A stretch of 64,000 bases of DNA, taken from an uncultured Nitrospina sp. (GTDB lineage Bacteria; Nitrospinota; Nitrospinia; Nitrospinales; VA-1). The stretch is from NCBI GenBank assembly GCA_937891765.1, contig CALAGQ010000046.1, positions 1 through 64,000 of the forward strand, given 5' to 3'. This document shows, piece after piece, positions 47,874-58,038 of this stretch (position 1 is the first letter of the stretch; every line of letters starts with the position of its first letter). The notes below the pieces were generated by a model. The model had not been told where the DNA came from and searched no databases. It saw only the letters and a program-made list of their open reading frames with translations. Both the position numbers and the translations under genes were made by a program.

Positions 47874-48465
47874 ATTTGTCAAACTTGCGCAACACACCAA
47901 TGACCACGCCCTGGATGGTGAAGTCGCCTTCACGGACGATGATCGGTTTCATATCCGGGTGGGCAGGTTGCAGACGCACCCGATCCTTTTCCCGGTAAAA
48001 CCGTTTCAAGGTCGCTCGGTCGTTGTCGATCAACGCCACCACCGTTTCTCCGTTTTCGGCCACATCACGCCGTTCGACGATCACATAATCTCCGTCCTGA
48101 ATATGGTCTTCGATCATTGAGTCACCTTTAACCTGAAGAACAAAGATGTCCTTGTCTCCAGCATCGGGTAACAGAGCCATCACTTCACGGTGGTCCATCA
48201 CCTCAATCGGCTTGCCCGCCGCGATATGACCCAGCACCGGATATTCCCGCGCCGGCTCTTCCACCACTTCAATGGCGCGACTCAAATTATGTTGTTTCTT
48301 AATCAGCCCCTTCTTTTCCAAATGAGACAGGTGCTTATGCACCGTCGCCGGGGAACTGAGCTGGAAATGTTCGCCAATTTCCACAATACTCGGCGCATAA
48401 CCTTTTGAGCGGATATGCTCCTTGAGGTACTCATAAATCTCCCGCTGACGTTTGGTGAGATACAT
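47872..48465 (-). CDS. lexA: LexA SOS repressor
   Basis: A 197-residue LexA. The N-terminal winged HTH (about 1-65; YLTKRQREIYEYLKEHIRSKG in part, SSPATVHKHLSHLEKKG) is followed by the self-cleaving peptidase domain: cleavage site Ala-Gly in HIAAGKPIEV (about 85), the Ser in KGDSMIEDHIQDGD (about 122) and the Lys in VALIDNDRATLKRFYRE (about 159). An AGGAGAT site precedes the ATG. It is expected to repress itself and dinB downstream until RecA filaments trigger cleavage. Confidence 0.97.
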   Translation of the reverse strand: MYLTKRQREIYEYLKEHIRSKGYAPSIVEIGEHFQLSSPATVHKHLSHLEKKGLIKKQHNLSRAIEVVEEPAREYPVLGHIAAGKPIEVMDHREVMALLPDAGDKDIFVLQVKGDSMIEDHIQDGDYVIVERRDVAENGETVVALIDNDRATLKRFYREKDRVRLQPAHPDMKPIIVREGDFTIQGVVIGVLRKFDK

Positions 48466-48505
48466 AATTTCGATCTCCTTATTTCCCTATACCAGCCAGA
48501 GTAAG

Positions 48506-48523
48506 CGAAAATTAGACGAAAAT
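48506..48523. promoter_or_regulatory. Candidate direct-repeat LexA operator
   Basis: CGAAAAT at 48506-48512 and again at 48517-48523, an 11-bp period (CGAA-N7-CGAA), 41 bases upstream of the lexA start. Direct-repeat LexA sites with this spacing are known in alphaproteobacteria (GTTC-N7-GTTC). The core bases differ here, so this is inference from place and spacing. Confidence 0.45.
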
Positions 48524-48552
48524 CAAGCCCGCAACGCCGGTTGGAAACACGG

Positions 48553-48662
48553 TCACCAGCGTGATGCTGGACCCTATGAGCAATAACGTGGATGGTTGCT
48601 AAGAGTTATCTCGGCTAAAAGAGCCGGCCCCACGCTTGGAGGGAGGATTGCTCATTGCTTTT
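48553..48662. repeat. Modular interspersed repeat, copy 16
   Basis: CACCAGCGTGATGCTGGACCC, TATGAGCAATAACGTGGATGG, TTGCTAAGAGTTATCTCGGC and GCCGGCCCCACGCTTGG. It lies in the lexA to 48759 gap, which holds no gene. Confidence 0.65.
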
Positions 48663-48758
48663 TCCGGCACATGAAGATACAATATTTGTAACTGCAATAT
48701 TTGTAACTTTAAAGTCTGCCTGTTGTCCGCTGGCGATATCAATAAGCTGGAGTTCAAA

Positions 48759-49253
48759 ATGCCAAGCGTAACAATCACACGCAAGAAATTTCTCGAAGAC
48801 CCTCAGGGTCGAACTTTTTCCGATGTTGCAAATGATCCAGAACAATATTTCGATGCCGTTCTTGCTTTCTTTAATGATGACAGCAAACAACGCCGCATGG
48901 AGGAGTCTGAAATTCATCATGACAGACCTCCCTTAGCGGGTGTCGTCCGGGAACTTGAGTCCCATCCCGCCCTTCATCTGACTCTGGCGGAAACACATAC
49001 TCAGAGGAGCTTGCGATTGCGACAGGCCATTGGCGCGGTCGCACGCATGATTATGGAGGCCCGAGGTTGGCAGAAAACTGGCCGTAAAGGATCGCTGGGT
49101 GTCCGGGCCGAAAAAAATCCATCAAAACCCACCCACAACTCGGGTGGTCTGGCATTTTGGTTCATTCGTGCCGAGCGCTATGTGCGTGCCGAGGGCATGC
49201 CTTTCCAATCAGTGCGAGAGCGTTGCCAAAAACTTGAGTCCGCGGTGCTATAA
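48759..49253 (+). CDS. Unknown protein
   Basis: A 164-residue protein from the ATG at 48759, chosen for GGAG six bases upstream; an earlier in-frame TTG lacks a site. It is basic in the second half and contains LRQAIGAVARMIMEARGWQ and GGLAFWFIRAERYVRAEG, but I do not recognise a family. There is no signal or membrane segment. It lies just ahead of the DUF1611/racemase pair with 20 bases between, so it may belong to that operon. Codon use here looks more AT-rich than in the flanks. Confidence 0.6.
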   Translation: MPSVTITRKKFLEDPQGRTFSDVANDPEQYFDAVLAFFNDDSKQRRMEESEIHHDRPPLAGVVRELESHPALHLTLAETHTQRSLRLRQAIGAVARMIMEARGWQKTGRKGSLGVRAEKNPSKPTHNSGGLAFWFIRAERYVRAEGMPFQSVRERCQKLESAVL

Positions 49254-49273
49254 CCATCACTAAAGGAAGATTA

Positions 49274-50554
49274 ATGCTAATTCAGCAAAGAATGGTGAAC
49301 TTGATCAAAAAACAAACACTGTTTGCCCAGCGGGAGTGGAAATCAGAAAAGAAACACAGTGCTGGTCAGAAAAAAACAGCTCTGGTTTACTGCGACAATC
49401 AATTTGGTCTGGTAGATGGGAAAACTGCTGCTGCATTAGTTCGGCACTCAGAGATCTATACCATTGTTGGGATTATTGACAGTTCGTTAGCAGGCAAGGA
49501 TGCCGGGGAAGAGTTGGGTGAGGAAAAGAGTGGCATCCCCATTTTCTCGAATTTAGATGATGCCTTGAGCCGGCTTCCAAAGGTTCCAGATTGCTATGTT
49601 TATGGGAAAGCTCCATTAGACACTTATATATGCCATAAGGAAAGAGCCCTGATTCTGGAAGCTATGGAAAAAGGCATGGACATCATCAACGGTCTGCATC
49701 AGTTCTTCTCTGAGGATCAAGAGTTTACCGCTATGGCCACACTGAGCGGTATCCAAATTAAAGACATCAGAAAATCTCCTCCGTTAAAAGATCTGCATCT
49801 CTTTACGGGCCGAATATCTGAAGTGACGGCTCCTGTAATCGCCGTATTGGGCACCGATTGCGCCTGCGGAAAAATGACCACCGCAGTGGAACTCAACAAA
49901 ACCTTGAACAATCTCGGCGTTATGTCAGTACTCGTCGCAACGGGTCAAACCAGCCTGATGCAGGGAGCCATGTATGGCGTATCGACCGATGCTCTTGTTT
50001 CCCAGTTTGTAGTCGGTGAAGTAGAAAACTCTGTCATTCAGGCGTTTGAAAACGAAAGCCCCGACATCATTTTAGTTGAGGGCCAGAGTGCCGTCAGCCA
50101 TCCCGCCTTTATGAGTTCTCTTGGAATATTAAAGGGAAGCATGCCCGATGGCATTATCCTCCAGCATCCGCCTGCCAGAAAGTTCCGCTGCGATTTCCCT
50201 GGCTTGTCAATGCCAACCGTTGCAAGTGAAATTAAATTGATTGAAACGATTTCTCCAGCAAAGGTGATGGCTGTCACATTGAGCCATGAAGACATGACAG
50301 AGGAAGAAATACTGGAAACCATAGTGGATTATGAAAGGCAGCTTCAGCTGCCGACATCAGATGTATTGAGTCATGGATGCCAAAAACTTGTTCAAGCATT
50401 ACGCGATCATTTCCCCAAGCTGGACCAAAAAATCAAACGGGAGAATTTTAATTTTTTCTTGGACAGACCACCTCGCAGGCGTAACCCGTTGGAAGGAATA
50501 AATGCAATCTTTCATGCCAAGAATAGAAATCGCCTTATCCCAAATACAGGATAA
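49274..50554 (+). CDS. DUF1611 (DgcN-like) protein
   Basis: A 426-residue protein of the DUF1611 family. The N-terminal half (about 35-175) is a Rossmann-like domain (ALVYCDNQFGLVDGKTAAAL, GKDAGEEL). The C-terminal half (about 185-375) has a P-loop-like GTDCACGKMTTAVEL and VEGQSAVSHPAF. The family includes DgcN, which takes part in D-glutamate catabolism by N-acetylation in some proteobacteria. It overlaps the following amino-acid-racemase gene by 53 bases, which supports a role in D-/L-amino-acid metabolism. The substrate is unproven. Confidence 0.87.
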   Translation: MLIQQRMVNLIKKQTLFAQREWKSEKKHSAGQKKTALVYCDNQFGLVDGKTAAALVRHSEIYTIVGIIDSSLAGKDAGEELGEEKSGIPIFSNLDDALSRLPKVPDCYVYGKAPLDTYICHKERALILEAMEKGMDIINGLHQFFSEDQEFTAMATLSGIQIKDIRKSPPLKDLHLFTGRISEVTAPVIAVLGTDCACGKMTTAVELNKTLNNLGVMSVLVATGQTSLMQGAMYGVSTDALVSQFVVGEVENSVIQAFENESPDIILVEGQSAVSHPAFMSSLGILKGSMPDGIILQHPPARKFRCDFPGLSMPTVASEIKLIETISPAKVMAVTLSHEDMTEEEILETIVDYERQLQLPTSDVLSHGCQKLVQALRDHFPKLDQKIKRENFNFFLDRPPRRRNPLEGINAIFHAKNRNRLIPNTG

Positions 50555-51587
50555 TACTCGGATACTATCCGAGCTTTATGGGCAAAAAGGTATTTCCTTA
50601 ATGGGGGTTACTAAAGCTGTGCTAGGCGAACCTTCTATTGCCGAGGCAATGATTCAAGGTGGAGTCAAATTTATCGCCGACTCGCGCATTGAAAACATTC
50701 AAAAAATGAAAAATGCAGGGATATCCGCCCCGTTTGTTCTCCTGCGCACTCCTTTAAGTCAGGCAGAATCCATTGTTGAAAATGTAGATATTAGTTTAAA
50801 CACTGAGATCGAGACTCTAAAAAAGCTTTCCCACTACGCAAAAGCACATAACAAAATTCACCAGGTAATTATCATGGTTGAGTTGGGTGATCTGCGTGAA
50901 GGAATACTTCTTTGTGACCTATCTCAATTTATAAGACAAACTCGTTCTCTATCCCATATAAAGATCATTGGCATTGGCTGCAATTTGGCCTGTTATGGCG
51001 GAATTAAGCCTGATGATAAAAATATGCGGGAGCTATCCGAACTGGTTAATTTATTAGAAAAAGAATTTCAGATTGAGTTGGAAATAATTTCGGGTGGAAA
51101 TTCAGCGAACTATGAGTGGTATAAATCTGCTCAAGATGTTGGTAGGATTAACAATCTCCGCCTTGGGGAATCAATTCTCTTAGGCTGCGAAACCGTGAAC
51201 CGAGAAGCAATTCCAGGTTTACACACACGCGCATTCCAACTCTTTGCCGAAGTTATTGAGTCTAAGGAAAAGCCGTCTCTTCCATCTGGAGAAAGCGGCC
51301 AGGATGCTTTTGGGAATATCCCTGACTTTCAGGATAGAGGAATTCATCAGAGAGTGATTATTGCTTTGGGAAGACAAGACATTCAGGCATCCAGCTTAAA
51401 ACTTCGTGGCAAACTGGAAATACTGGGATCCAGTAGCGACCATATTATTCTCGACAGCAAGAATCAGGATTTGCAGGTTGGCGATGAAGTAAAGTTTGAT
51501 CTGGATTATGCGGGTCTTCTCGCAGCCATGACCTCTCCATTTATTAAAAAGAAATTCACAAATTGTAAAGGCTACGCAACAGCCTAG
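50502..51587 (+). CDS. PLP-dependent alanine/ornithine-racemase-family enzyme
   Basis: A 361-residue alanine-racemase-fold protein. GGAAGGA precedes the ATG at 50502, inside the end of the upstream gene. The PLP Lys is in LMGVTKAVLG (about 38), and the barrel strands MVELGDLREGI, GIGCNLACYGGIKP, ISGGNSANYEW and INNLRLGESILLGC follow the ornithine/lysine racemase (YhfX-like) pattern rather than that of classic Alr. It probably interconverts D and L forms of an amino acid that the DUF1611 partner then modifies. C-terminal beta domain about 240-355. Confidence 0.88.
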   Translation: MQSFMPRIEIALSQIQDNTRILSELYGQKGISLMGVTKAVLGEPSIAEAMIQGGVKFIADSRIENIQKMKNAGISAPFVLLRTPLSQAESIVENVDISLNTEIETLKKLSHYAKAHNKIHQVIIMVELGDLREGILLCDLSQFIRQTRSLSHIKIIGIGCNLACYGGIKPDDKNMRELSELVNLLEKEFQIELEIISGGNSANYEWYKSAQDVGRINNLRLGESILLGCETVNREAIPGLHTRAFQLFAEVIESKEKPSLPSGESGQDAFGNIPDFQDRGIHQRVIIALGRQDIQASSLKLRGKLEILGSSSDHIILDSKNQDLQVGDEVKFDLDYAGLLAAMTSPFIKKKFTNCKGYATA

Positions 51588-51624
51588 CCCGTCAACAACA
51601 ATATCATCAAGGAACAATATTAAA

Positions 51625-51759
51625 GTGGACCCAAAAGAAGAAATTGAAATAAGTGATCTCGGTAAAAACATTGACCGTCCGGTCAATAAAATAATTGAAA
51701 ACCCCTTCTATTTTAATGAGATACAAGAAAATCAGAAGACGCTGGGCAAAATCGTCTAG
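51625..51759 (+). CDS. Small acidic ORF (44 residues)
   Basis: GTG start with AAGGA 10 bases upstream; product begins MDPKEEIEISDLGKNID. It contains a perfect DNA palindrome (TTGACCGTCCGGTCAA, 51671-51686), which could equally mean a regulatory site for rpsU rather than a gene. Weak support. Confidence 0.3.
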   Translation: MDPKEEIEISDLGKNIDRPVNKIIENPFYFNEIQENQKTLGKIV

Positions 51760-51810
51760 AATGCAGATAGAATCTGAAAAACCCTAAACTTCCAATCTTG
51801 AGGTCATGTC

Positions 51811-52011
51811 TTGCAAGTAATCGTTTATCAAAATCAGGTCGAGAAAGCGCTGAAAGGTTTAAAACGTCAACTCAGCAAAGAAGGTTTGTTCAAAGAGCTT
51901 AAAAAGCGGCGGTTTTATATGAAGCCCTCCGTTAAGAAAAAACTGAAGATTAAAGAGGCCAAAAAAAAGCGCAAAGCCGCCAAGCGTCGATCAAAATCTT
52001 TATGGGATTAA
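51811..52011 (+). CDS. rpsU: 30S ribosomal protein bS21
   Basis: A 66-residue basic protein with the bS21 pattern: VIVYQNQVEKALKGLKRQL, then KEGLFKELKKRRFYMKPS, then a Lys/Arg tail (KKKRKAAKRRSKS). It starts with TTG at 51811, with GAGG nine bases upstream; the nearby ATG is out of frame. It helps 30S subunits start translation. It stands alone here, not in the rpsU-dnaG-rpoD order. Confidence 0.93.
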   Translation: MQVIVYQNQVEKALKGLKRQLSKEGLFKELKKRRFYMKPSVKKKLKIKEAKKKRKAAKRRSKSLWD

Positions 52012-52150
52012 TAACCGAATGACCAGAAAATGGACGCATCACCTTCCGCTAATTCAGCAGATAGAAGATGATACAGACCCATTAATCTAAAAAAGCAAGG
52101 GATGCATTCATCTCCCATTTCTTAATCTTTATAGAAAGGCATTAAAAATA

Positions 52151-52330
52151 ATGAAAGAGACTTTACAAGAATTAATGGACAATTTTACAAAATTAGCGGA
52201 AGAGGCTGATGCTCGCAAAAAACTCGCATCCAAAAAAAATGACAATTACAAATTAGAATTTGCAGATGGAGAAAAACATGCAAATGAGGAAGCCGCAAAA
52301 AAAATAAAAGCGGCCCTGGCTAAAGTATAA
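52151..52330 (+). CDS. Small charged helical protein (59 residues)
   Basis: An ATG ORF of 59 residues: KETLQELMDNFTKLAEEADA, a Lys-rich middle and NEEAAKKIKAALAKV. It is fully helical in pattern, soluble and highly charged. I do not recognise it. AT-rich codons and a clear helical periodicity favour a real gene. No strong ribosome site is seen (AAAGGC about 16 bases upstream). Confidence 0.45.
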   Translation: MKETLQELMDNFTKLAEEADARKKLASKKNDNYKLEFADGEKHANEEAAKKIKAALAKV

Positions 52331-52339
52331 AACTCCTCC

Positions 52340-52440
52340 CGCTAGCCGTCGGGCAATGCCCGGCAGCAATCAGCAATGACTCATTGAGCCGAGAAAGCCC
52401 GCAATATAAAGACATTGCCAGTTTTGGCCCCACGCCGAGC
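52340..52440. repeat. Modular interspersed repeat, copy 17a
   Basis: CCGCTAGCCGTCGGGCAATG, TCATTGAGCCGAGAAAGCCC and TTTTGGCCCCACGCCGAGCG. First of two head-to-tail copies that fill the 250-base gap before arsC. Confidence 0.7.
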
Positions 52441-52545
52441 GCCCTCTCGCGAGGGAAGCAAATAGCAAAGGCTTAATTGCGACGAGACAACCTTTTGCTA
52501 GACAGTAAAAGTCATTGCTCATTGGCCCCACGCCTAGTGGCGCTG
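52441..52545. repeat. Modular interspersed repeat, copy 17b
   Basis: GCCCTCTCGCGAGGGAAGCA, GACGAGACAACCTTTTGCTAG and AAAGTCATTGCTCATTGGCC then CCACGCCTAGTGG. It is very like copy 15 between lexA and dinB, which suggests a recent common source. Confidence 0.72.
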
Positions 52546-52580
52546 GCCTCCTTCGTCAGAGGGTGGTATTCTGGAGGGGT

Positions 52581-53013
52581 ATGGCAGAGAAACTAAAACT
52601 TCTATTTTTGTGTACCGGCAACTCGTGCCGCAGTCAGATGGCCGAAGGCTGGGCCCGGCACTTGAAGGGTGACTCCATCCAGGCGTTTTCAGCCGGACTC
52701 CGAAGCGCATGGGCTCAATCCTAATGCAGTTCGAGTCATGCAGGAAGCCGGAGTGGACATCACCGGTCAGAAGTCGCAGAAAGTGGAAGAAGTGGAAACC
52801 CTTCCCTTCGATTTTGTGATCACCGTATGCGGTCACGCCGATGAGAACTGTCCGGTTTTCACTTGCGCCACCACAGTCGTGCATTTTGGATTTGACGACC
52901 CGCCGAAACTTGCACAAAACGCAAAAACAGAAGAGGAAGCACTGATTCATTACCGCAGAGTACGCGACGAGATATGCACCTTCGTCGAAACCCTGCCCGA
53001 AGTTTTATGGTAA
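52581..53013 (+). pseudogene. arsC: Thioredoxin-type arsenate reductase / low-Mr phosphatase family, frameshifted
   Basis: GGAGGGG lies just before the ATG. The first frame gives [20 protein letters not shown], the phosphatase P-loop CX5R, to SAGL near 52698. One extra C (52698-52701) shifts the frame, and the rest is found in the next frame: [36 protein letters not shown] (redox Cys pair) and FGFDDPP to the stop. The joined product of about 143 residues is normal for ArsC of the thioredoxin-coupled class, which reduces arsenate. The lesion is a single base, so a sequencing error is possible. No arsR or arsB is adjacent. Confidence 0.8.
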
Positions 53014-53205
53014 CCACTAGGCGTGGGGCCAACTTGCAATAGCTCTATCTGGCTAGCAAAGAGTTCTCTCGGCTTAAAAAGTTATTGCCATTTGCCCCTG
53101 CGGCAAGCAGCCAGCGTGATACTGGACCCAATAATGTCATCCTGAGACTCTCGAAGGATCTCGGCTTGATGAGTCTTTGCCCATTACTACCGGGCGTGGC
53201 CCGGT
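53014..53205. repeat. Modular interspersed repeat, copy 18, with second repeat family
   Basis: Full copy: CCACTAGGCGTGGGGCCAAC, GGCTAGCAAAGAGTTCTCTC, AAAAGTTATTGCCATTTGCC and CCAGCGTGATACTGGACCC; then a copy of the TGTCATCCTGAG...CTCGAAGGATCT family (53135-53161) and a CGGGCGTGGCCCGG hairpin. It fills the arsC to phosphoesterase gap. Confidence 0.7.
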
Positions 53206-53216
53206 TGGAGAATCTT

Positions 53217-54398
53217 ATGAAATGGTTCACCTTGAAAATTATTTTTCTCCTGACTCTCGCCCTGTTTGTGAACTATTCCCTCAGCGAAGGCACGGAACGT
53301 AAAACAACGGGCATCAGGAAGATCATGGCCCCGTTTCCCCAAAGCACCACCACGCGCATTGCCATCGTTGGTGATACCGGGGTCGGTGAACGGGCTTACG
53401 CACCGGGATTTTCCGCCGTGCAAAAAGCCATGCGCGATACCCTGCCCGATGCGTTACTGCATCTTGGCGATTTCGTTTACCAGCCTGAACCGTTTCCCGA
53501 CTCCTGCCCGGACCGATACATAGAGGAAATCAAAAAAACGTTGGTGGCTCCTTATCCTCTACGACTATTTGTTGCGGGCGATAACGATCTGCCTGCTCAT
53601 AAGAACAAACCCAAGGCTTCGGGTTGCTGGGACAAAATCGATCCGCTCGATTCCGGTTTTGACATATCTGCTGAGAGCAGTCCAAAAGCTGCACGGGCTT
53701 TTGAAGGCACCCGGGTGGTCGGCAATGCATTGATCGGGATCATCCATAATTATCCATGGCAGGACCCTACTAAATGGCTGAAGCCACGCATTGATGACGC
53801 TAGAAAAAAAGGCCTTTGGGTCATTCTTGCTGTCCACGAACCAGCACTGACTACCTCCTGGTATCTGGACAAACGCAATACGGTTCTCAAACAATTAAAC
53901 GCCTTAAAACCCGATCTGGTGTTCGCTGGCAACCAGCACTCCTACGAGCGGTTTCATCCCATAGGCCAGGCCGAAGAAGACGCGTTGAAGATCACCAAAT
54001 CAGAATCCGGTAAATATCAAAGCAGTGACGGAGTGATGCACATTGTTTCAGGCGGTGGCGGAGCCACCTTCAAACCTTTTGCCGACATGCAGAATAACGA
54101 GGAACACACCGCGCCGAAAGAAGTGTTTGACGCGCTGGCAAAAAGGGCGCTGATGCATCATTTTATCACTCTGGATATTTCGAAGGATCTTTTGCAAGGA
54201 ACGGTCTGGCGAGTATGCGTGACGGATGATCCCGACGACCAACAATACCCGCGTTGGCGAGCACGAAAAAAATTCTGGGACAACATCACTCTGGAATGCG
54301 ACGGCAAGCCGGAAGGAACAACTATTTATGAGGAATTTGAAATTAAAGGCAAGACCCGCAAACCCTATTCGGTAATCCCCGAACCTCCGCCTCTATAA
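53217..54398 (+). CDS. Exported calcineurin-like metallophosphoesterase
   Basis: A 393-residue protein from the ATG at 53217, chosen for GGAG eight bases upstream and because a signal peptide (KIIFLLTLALFVNYSLS) follows. Metal motifs in order: IVGDTGVG (about 50), LHLGDFVYQP (about 82), VAGDNDLP (about 121), VHEPALT (about 205) and AGNQHSYERF (about 240). That spacing and the GNxHSYER motif recall purple-acid-phosphatase-like enzymes. It probably removes phosphate from an extracellular substrate. It converges on mdh, with 2 bases between stops. Confidence 0.9.
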   Translation: MKWFTLKIIFLLTLALFVNYSLSEGTERKTTGIRKIMAPFPQSTTTRIAIVGDTGVGERAYAPGFSAVQKAMRDTLPDALLHLGDFVYQPEPFPDSCPDRYIEEIKKTLVAPYPLRLFVAGDNDLPAHKNKPKASGCWDKIDPLDSGFDISAESSPKAARAFEGTRVVGNALIGIIHNYPWQDPTKWLKPRIDDARKKGLWVILAVHEPALTTSWYLDKRNTVLKQLNALKPDLVFAGNQHSYERFHPIGQAEEDALKITKSESGKYQSSDGVMHIVSGGGGATFKPFADMQNNEEHTAPKEVFDALAKRALMHHFITLDISKDLLQGTVWRVCVTDDPDDQQYPRWRARKKFWDNITLECDGKPEGTTIYEEFEIKGKTRKPYSVIPEPPPL

Positions 54399-54400
54399 CG

Positions 54401-55351
54401 CTATCCCGCTTTGAGGATCTCGTCTATTTCATCGCAGGTTTTCTTCACATCCTGCGCCGAGATATCCAACATTGCTTTTTCTTCATCGGTCAGTTTCAAC
54501 TCGATGACCTTCTCGATCCCGTGGATGCCCATCATGACGGGAACGCCGAAGAAAATTCCACTCCAGTCATATTCCCCTTCCAGATAAGCGGTACAAGGGA
54601 GGATGCGACGTTTGTCATGCAAAATCGCTTCAATCATTTTCACGACCGAAGCACCGGGAGCATAAAAAGCACTGCCCGTTTTAAGCAACGAGACGATTTC
54701 TGCTCCGCCTTTTCGTGTCCGTTCAACGACCCGGTCAATCTGCTCCTGAGTCATCAATTCGGTGATAGAAATACCCGACACGGTGGTGTAGCGCGGTAGT
54801 GGAACCATAGAGTCACCATGCCCACCAAGAACCATTGCGTCCACATCTACCGATGAACACCCCAATTCCAGCGCAACAAATGTCCGCAGACGAGCTGAGT
54901 CGAGTATGCCCGCCATGCCGATGATTTTGTTCTTGGGCAGGTTGCCGGTTTTTTTAGCCATGTACACCATAGCATCCAGGGGATTCGACACCACAATGAC
55001 AATCGGGTCGCGGGAATGCTCCATGATATTCTCGGTCACCGATTGCACAATTTTCGCATTGGTGGCGAGAAGGTCTTCACGGCTCATGCCCGGTTTGCGC
55101 GGGAGCCCTGCTGTGATCACCACGATATCGGAATTGGCGGTATCTTTGTAATCATTGGTTCCTGTCACCAGGCTATCGAAAACCTGCAGACAACTTGACT
55201 CCTGCAAATCCAGCGCTTTACCTTGCGGCACGCCTTCGACTATATCGATGATCACCACATCGCCAAGGTTTTTGTAAGCTGTCAACTGAGCAACAGTGGC
55301 CCCAACCTGACCTGCCCCAACTACCGTGATTTTTTTTCTTGCGCTTGACAT
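54401..55351 (-). CDS. mdh: Malate dehydrogenase
   Basis: A 316-residue LDH-like malate dehydrogenase. The ATG at 55351 is preferred for AGAGGA upstream. Seen: [15 protein letters not shown] (NAD), [18 protein letters not shown] (with the substrate Arg in the mobile loop), [11 protein letters not shown], and [12 protein letters not shown] with the catalytic His. It converts malate to oxaloacetate with NAD+ in the TCA cycle. Icd lies upstream on the same strand, with a dispersed repeat between, so the two may be linked in function but perhaps not in one transcript. Confidence 0.96.
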   Translation of the reverse strand: MSSARKKITVVGAGQVGATVAQLTAYKNLGDVVIIDIVEGVPQGKALDLQESSCLQVFDSLVTGTNDYKDTANSDIVVITAGLPRKPGMSREDLLATNAKIVQSVTENIMEHSRDPIVIVVSNPLDAMVYMAKKTGNLPKNKIIGMAGILDSARLRTFVALELGCSSVDVDAMVLGGHGDSMVPLPRYTTVSGISITELMTQEQIDRVVERTRKGGAEIVSLLKTGSAFYAPGASVVKMIEAILHDKRRILPCTAYLEGEYDWSGIFFGVPVMMGIHGIEKVIELKLTDEEKAMLDISAQDVKKTCDEIDEILKAG

Positions 55352-55395
55352 AGCAATTCCTCTACGTGAAAGCAAACCTGAACCAGGTCTGATAT

Positions 55396-55480
55396 GAGCC
55401 GCCGGGCCACGCCCGGAGGATATTTAGCAATGCTTACTGAGACAAATCTAGCGAGCTATTACTCGTTGCCAGCTCTCCGC
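55396..55480. repeat. Modular interspersed repeat, copy 19
   Basis: GAGCCGCCGGGCCACGCCCGG hairpin, TTAGCAATGCTTACTGAGAC and CTAGCGAGCTATTACTCG. Lies between mdh and icd. No further copy is seen from here to the end of the window. Confidence 0.6.
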
Positions 55481-55481
55481 A

Positions 55482-58038
<2,557 letters not shown>

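Noticed and set aside
51671-51686. Perfect palindrome TTGACCGTCCGGTCAA as an operator or terminator
   Set aside because: It lacks a T-run and lies inside a possible small ORF; a lone 16-bp dyad is too little evidence for a regulatory call.
7847-55480. CRISPR array
   Set aside because: The repeats are dispersed, modular and unevenly spaced with genes between; no regular repeat-spacer pattern or cas genes occur.
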